From Colwellia sp. (GTDB taxonomy: Bacteria; Pseudomonadota; Gammaproteobacteria; Enterobacterales; Alteromonadaceae), in assembly GCA_013215295.1 (NCBI GenBank), contig JABSOZ010000008.1, positions 151,577 to 215,576 of the forward strand: a DNA stretch of 64,000 nt, written 5' to 3'. This document shows positions 57,993 to 64,000 of the stretch, piece by piece (the first letter of the stretch is position 1; each line of letters begins with the position of its first letter). A program made the position numbers and the translations under genes. The notes under the pieces are model-generated. The model made no database searches. It had not been told where the DNA came from and saw nothing but the letters and a program-made list of their open reading frames with translations.

Positions 57993-60900
57993 TTGAAGAT
58001 ACTTCTCTTGATCACTAGGACATTTCCAATGCTGTTTCGTTGCCTTACTGCACTTTTGTTATTTGTTTTTGGGATTTTTAGTGTTGAAGCTGCACAGTGC
58101 TCCGAAGTTTTTTCTAGTTCAAATTTCCTTTCAGCTAAAGGCGCAACAGCCATTTCTAGTGGAAATCTTTGTAATGGAGATTCGTGTAGCCCAACTTCTA
58201 CTTCTTCAACATCTGTGACATTTCCAACGTTGTCTTCTTCTGGTAGCTTTAATCTCAATGATTTAGTAGATGGGAGCTTTAAATATACAGATTGGGGATT
58301 AGCAAAAAACAATGTTATATCATTTTCAGGTTCAGGTACTGCGGTCTTGTACTTTGATGGAAGTATTACTATTCCAAAGAATACTAGCATCAATAGTGGC
58401 GGTTCTGCAGCGAATGTCATGATTATTGTTGATGGTACTATTTCTATAGCTAAGGATGCCAACATCAATGCATTTATCTATGCTAGCGGAAATATTAGTT
58501 TAGCAAAAAATTCTGATTATGAAGGATCGATTTCTGCTGGAGGAACTTTAGTTTCTGCCAAAGACAATACATTTACTTCTAGTGATGTTGATGAAGTAGG
58601 CTCTGGTGGCTTTTGTGAAAGTAATGCATCTGTATCTTTACCGATTGTTGATTATCGTTTTGATGAATGTACCTATACCGGCTCAGGATTTGAAGTTATA
58701 GATCAAACCGGAAATTATAATGCCGGTATCAATGGCGTTAATACATCAGCAGCTGAGTCTCAAGTAAATAACTCCCTCGATCTTTCTGCTACAAGTAATG
58801 ATGATTGGTTAACTGTTCCTAGTGGCGTTATTGATGGACTTGATGATTTAACGTTATCTGTTTGGGTAAACGCTGATAATAGCTATAGTCAACAAGAAAT
58901 ACTTCATGCATTAGGCAGTAGTACCGGTGATGATGAGTTAGAGGTATACCTAAGCAATGACAGCGATGTATATGTAAAAGTGCAGGATGTGGGGACAACA
59001 CTTCAAGGAAATATAACCATCACTGACGGTACGTGGCACCATATATTGATAACGCGTGCCAATGACCAAGTGTGTTTATACGTAGATGATCAATTTCAAG
59101 ATTGTGATACAGGCGTTGGCAGCGGAGAACTATCTGTACCAGACTCAGCCGGTATCGTCATAGGGCAGGAACAAGATAGTTTTGGAGGGTCGTTTGATTC
59201 TGGACAAAGCTTTAAAGGTCTAATGGATGAATTTAAAATCTTTGATAAGGTTCTTTCCACTGCAGAAATAAATAGCCTTTATGATAACGAATATAATGGA
59301 AAAAATTATGATGGTACAAGCCGTGATGCCGTTATTTGTGACGTTGAACCGATCGTAGATTATCGTTTTGATGAATGTAGCTATACCGGATCAGGATTTG
59401 AAGTTATCGATCAAACCGGAAATTATAATGCAGGTATCAATGGTGTTTATGAGTCATCAGCTGAGGCGCAAGTAAATAATTCACTCGACCTTTCTGCTAC
59501 AAGTAATGATGATTGGTTAACTGTTCCTAGTGGCGTTATTGATGGACTTAATGATTTAACGTTATCTGTTTGGGTAAACGCTGATAATAGCTATAGTCAA
59601 CAAGAAATACTGCACGCATTAGGAAGTAGTACCGGTGATGATGAGTTAGAGGTATACCTAAAAAATGACAGTGATGTCTATGTAAAAGTGCAGGATGAGG
59701 GGACAACACTACAAGGAAATATAACCATCACTGACGGTACGTGGCACCATATATTGATAACGCGTGCCAATGACCAAGTGTGTTTATACGTAGATGATCA
59801 ATTTCAAGATTGTGATACGGGAGTTGGCAGCGGAGAATTATCTGTACCAGACTCAGCCGGTATCGTTATAGGGCAGGAACAAGATAGTTTTGGAGGGTCG
59901 TTTGATTCAGGACAAAGCTTTGAAGGTCTAATGGATGAATTTAAAATCTTTGATAAGGTTCTTTCCACTACAGAAATAAATAGCCTTTATGATAACGAAC
60001 TTAATGGAAAAAATTATGATGGAACAAGCCGTGATGCCGTTACTTGTGACTTTGCACCGCTTGTCGAATATCGTTTTGAAGAAACGGGATACAGTGGGGT
60101 AGCTGATGAAGTTATTGACGAAACCGGTAACTTTAATGCAATAGCGGTTAATGGAGCAACCACTGATGGCGCTTTACCCGCCTTATCAAATAACCCCGGT
60201 ACTTGTCGTTATGGCTCATTTAATGATAATTATATTTCCCTGCCAAATTCATTTGAAAACCTGCAAGATAGTTTCACGATTACCGCCTGGATTAACCCTA
60301 GCAATCTTGATAGCGGTTCCAGAATATTTGCTGACGATGAGTTTAATCAAACCGGGTATGCATTCAGCTTAGGTGATCCCGGAAATGGTAAACTGCGCTT
60401 TTATTCACGTGGGGTAAGTCCTGTAAGTGTTGATACTACGACATCTATCACTGCAAATACTTGGACTTTTGTTACCGCTGTTCATGATAGTAATAATAAG
60501 ACGCGTCAAATCTATATTAATGGCGTGCCACAAATAATCACGGGTGGAGGAACGAGCAATACTTATTCTGGCAATTGGGGTACGGATAACGGAGTTGCCA
60601 CCATTGGCGGTGAAACTGATGCGGGTGAATCAAATAACCGTTTTACTGGCAGTATAGATGAAGTACGCGTCTATGAAGGCGCTTTGTCTGAGAGTGATAT
60701 TCTTGCAATTTTTGCTGAAACTCACCCTTGTGAAACCATTCATCATTTCGAAATAAATCATGATGCTCAAGGTTTAACGTGTGTAGCTGAGCCATTAACC
60801 ATAAAAGCCTGTAGTGATGAGGCATGTACTGACACCATTTCGACATCAACAGATGTTCAAATATTTGCAAATGGAGTTTTGAAAACAACCGTTACCGTGG

Positions 60901-62726
60901 AAGGTGAAACAGCAACGAGCTTTAATCATTTGGTTGACGAAACGATCACCCTAAGCTCAGATCAAACTTATACCTGCAAAAACGGCAGTGATACAGGTTG
61001 TGACATAAGCTTTGCTAATGCAGGTTTTTTACTTGACGTGAACTCAGGATCAGATGTTTCATCTTGTGAAAGTGTGAACTTTGAAATTAAAGCGGTTAAG
61101 TTGAGTGATTCAGGGGTTAGCTGTGCACCTGCTTTTACGGGTGGGCAAGCTTTAGATTTTAGTTTTAGTTATTCAAACCCGGCAGTAGGCACAAAATTAC
61201 CGGTGCTTGACGCTACAAGTATGGCTACTTCAGGCCAGATCCAAACGCGAACTATTACGTTTGATGCAAACGGCGAAGCCACCCTGCCTGTTGAGTACGA
61301 TGATGCAGGCACCCTTAGTTTTACCCTCAGTGAAAATGTTTCCTCGGGCGTATCTAGTGCTACGGTCACTAAAGACTTTTATCCATCAAAAATGGTTGTC
61401 ATCGCTAAAAATCAAGACGGCACACTTTTAAATAATGCGACTTCTTCTGGTGACCCAAAACAGGTTGCAGGAGAAGATTTTAATTTGAATTTTAGTGGTC
61501 AATGCAATGATGACACTGAAACACCAAACTATCAGCCTCAGTCATCAACCGCTATAGAGTTAGCGATTAGGCATGTTTTACCTTCATCAAGCTCTTCTGT
61601 TTTAGGTAATTTAACCGTTGACGGGACTGTGATCCGTGCTTCAGAGCCCGCGGATGAAAATTGGCAAACGATAAGTACTACGGAGAAAGAGCTCGTTGCC
61701 GGTTACAGCGAAGTAGGGGTAATAAGTATTAGTATAAAAGATACTGATTACTTAGGTAATGAGATTAATGCTTCGGGCTTTTTAGATGTTGGTCGTTTTT
61801 ATCCTAGTTACTTTGATGTATCGATTACACACAATACATTTGAAAACACCGGTACTACAGGCATTACAGATTTTACCTATATTGGTCAATCCTTTGGTTA
61901 TTCAGATGCGCCTATTTTAACCATTACAGCAAAAAATGCTTTAGGGGTAACAACACAAAATTATACCGAAACCTCATTTCAAAAATTAGAAGAAAGTGAC
62001 ATTATCAGGACATTTCCATCAGCAGATACTACTAAAAATGGCGTTGATACTATTACTAAAATGGTCGTAGAGCCTACATTTGTTGATGGAGTAATAAGTA
62101 AGCTGTCAAATGGCTTAATGGATTATATCTTTTCTTCTTCTGATACATTTACCTATACCAAAGATAGCAATTCAGAAGTATCTGAGTTTACGATTAGCTA
62201 CGATATATTCATTGATAGTATTACTGATTCTGATGGTGTAGCTATAAATGTTGATACTACTCTCCCTCTAACCGTACAACCAACCCAAGGCTTTCAGCGT
62301 TTTGGTCGCTTAGTACTTGAAAACAGTTTTGGCTCTGAAACATCAGACTTAGCGCAATCTTTTGAAGTTGAATTTCTTAATACCTCGGGGGTTTTTGAAC
62401 TTAATACGGATGATTATTTTTCCGAAATTTCAAGTATTGCATCTAATTGGTCATTTTCTGATGCCACAGATGACATAGTCATTGGTGATCTTTCAATCAG
62501 TGGGAGTGATGGTGGTTTTTCTGGCGGCCAACTTAAAAACATTAAACTGAGTAGTGGCGGTAATCGAGGCTCTATTAAAGTTGTGTACACCACGCCATTG
62601 TGGTTACAGTATAACTGGACAGGTAAAGTGAGTAATGTTCATGACGAAGATGCAAACGCAACAGCCACATTTGGTGTTTATCGGGGCAATGACCGGATTA
62701 TTTCATGGCGAGAAGTCGGCAATTAG
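57993..62726 (+). CDS. mshQ: MshQ-like large adhesin: LamG/concanavalin-like domains and DUF6701-like C-terminus
   Basis: 1577 aa; three LamG-like units (DGTWHHILITRANDQVCLYVDDQFQDC; TWTFVTAVHDSNNKTRQIYINGVPQ); C-terminal QRFGRLVLENSFGSETSDLAQSFEVEFLN; located before mreB. Confidence 0.85.
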   Translation: MKILLLITRTFPMLFRCLTALLLFVFGIFSVEAAQCSEVFSSSNFLSAKGATAISSGNLCNGDSCSPTSTSSTSVTFPTLSSSGSFNLNDLVDGSFKYTDWGLAKNNVISFSGSGTAVLYFDGSITIPKNTSINSGGSAANVMIIVDGTISIAKDANINAFIYASGNISLAKNSDYEGSISAGGTLVSAKDNTFTSSDVDEVGSGGFCESNASVSLPIVDYRFDECTYTGSGFEVIDQTGNYNAGINGVNTSAAESQVNNSLDLSATSNDDWLTVPSGVIDGLDDLTLSVWVNADNSYSQQEILHALGSSTGDDELEVYLSNDSDVYVKVQDVGTTLQGNITITDGTWHHILITRANDQVCLYVDDQFQDCDTGVGSGELSVPDSAGIVIGQEQDSFGGSFDSGQSFKGLMDEFKIFDKVLSTAEINSLYDNEYNGKNYDGTSRDAVICDVEPIVDYRFDECSYTGSGFEVIDQTGNYNAGINGVYESSAEAQVNNSLDLSATSNDDWLTVPSGVIDGLNDLTLSVWVNADNSYSQQEILHALGSSTGDDELEVYLKNDSDVYVKVQDEGTTLQGNITITDGTWHHILITRANDQVCLYVDDQFQDCDTGVGSGELSVPDSAGIVIGQEQDSFGGSFDSGQSFEGLMDEFKIFDKVLSTTEINSLYDNELNGKNYDGTSRDAVTCDFAPLVEYRFEETGYSGVADEVIDETGNFNAIAVNGATTDGALPALSNNPGTCRYGSFNDNYISLPNSFENLQDSFTITAWINPSNLDSGSRIFADDEFNQTGYAFSLGDPGNGKLRFYSRGVSPVSVDTTTSITANTWTFVTAVHDSNNKTRQIYINGVPQIITGGGTSNTYSGNWGTDNGVATIGGETDAGESNNRFTGSIDEVRVYEGALSESDILAIFAETHPCETIHHFEINHDAQGLTCVAEPLTIKACSDEACTDTISTSTDVQIFANGVLKTTVTVEGETATSFNHLVDETITLSSDQTYTCKNGSDTGCDISFANAGFLLDVNSGSDVSSCESVNFEIKAVKLSDSGVSCAPAFTGGQALDFSFSYSNPAVGTKLPVLDATSMATSGQIQTRTITFDANGEATLPVEYDDAGTLSFTLSENVSSGVSSATVTKDFYPSKMVVIAKNQDGTLLNNATSSGDPKQVAGEDFNLNFSGQCNDDTETPNYQPQSSTAIELAIRHVLPSSSSSVLGNLTVDGTVIRASEPADENWQTISTTEKELVAGYSEVGVISISIKDTDYLGNEINASGFLDVGRFYPSYFDVSITHNTFENTGTTGITDFTYIGQSFGYSDAPILTITAKNALGVTTQNYTETSFQKLEESDIIRTFPSADTTKNGVDTITKMVVEPTFVDGVISKLSNGLMDYIFSSSDTFTYTKDSNSEVSEFTISYDIFIDSITDSDGVAINVDTTLPLTVQPTQGFQRFGRLVLENSFGSETSDLAQSFEVEFLNTSGVFELNTDDYFSEISSIASNWSFSDATDDIVIGDLSISGSDGGFSGGQLKNIKLSSGGNRGSIKVVYTTPLWLQYNWTGKVSNVHDEDANATATFGVYRGNDRIISWREVGN
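58641..60056 (+). repeat. Two 708-bp in-frame near-identical tandem repeats in mshQ
   Basis: CCGAT(T/C)GT(T/A)GATTATCGTTTTGATGAATGTA starts at 58641 and 59349; a divergent third unit begins at 60057; spacing is exactly 708 nt both times. Confidence 0.93.
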
Positions 62727-62764
62727 TGTTTTTTTACTGAACATACGTCTTGATTAAGACCTGC

Positions 62765-62808
62765 TTGATAAAAAATTGATAAAAAATTGATAAAAAATTG
62801 AAAAAAAA
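62765..62808 (+). repeat. 11-bp tandem repeat TTGATAAAAAA x3 plus one degenerate unit
   Basis: TTGATAAAAAATTGATAAAAAATTGATAAAAAATTGAAAAAAAA between mshQ and mreB. Confidence 0.9.
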
Positions 62809-62931
62809 GCACTATTTTTGATGTTTTTTATGATTCAAACAACACAAAATTGCAACACTCAGGTATGATTAGCCCATATATTATTAATAAATTCAACCAA
62901 ACGCTATTTGATTAATTCAATGCTTTGTTGA

Positions 62932-64000
<1,069 letters not shown>

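Noticed and set aside
57965-58468. 167-aa minus-strand ORF opposite the mshQ 5' end
   Set aside because: Antisense to the signal peptide and beta-helix-like region of mshQ; composition typical of a shadow ORF.
60643-60888. 81-aa minus-strand ORF in mshQ
   Set aside because: Antisense to a clearly coding region, no homology features.

Overview
This 64 kb window looks like chromosomal DNA of a marine gammaproteobacterium, probably Alteromonadales and Colwellia-like; that placement is inferred from gene content and synteny. Most of it is conserved housekeeping sequence: pcnB (partial), gluQRS, dksA, sfsA, pepB, hrpB, mrcB, hemL, pyrB, hemJ, a CLC channel, erpA, motX, rnr, rlmB, rpsF-priB-rpsR-rplI, and mreB (partial). 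A complete MSHA type IV pilus locus spans about 42.9-62.7 kb. No tRNA, rRNA, CRISPR array or IS element was recognised. The most notable observations are: (1) two unlinked PEP-CTERM genes, one of them inserted between mshP and mshQ, that carry nearly identical sigma-54 type -24/-12 motifs (TGGTAYGAnnnGTGCTT) at the same distance from their start codons, plus a PrsT-like TPR gene near the first; (2) a direct repeat of the convergent M28-peptidase/HD-GYP gene ends that flanks an Ig-like repeat lipoprotein gene and leaves gene remnants at both junctions; (3) a 708-bp (236 aa) near-identical tandem LamG duplication inside mshQ; (4) an rnr gene whose conserved N-terminus can only be reached from a CTG codon; (5) an IscR type-1-like palindrome upstream of erpA and a FliA-type promoter upstream of motX. 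All family calls come from reading the translations; no database search was run.
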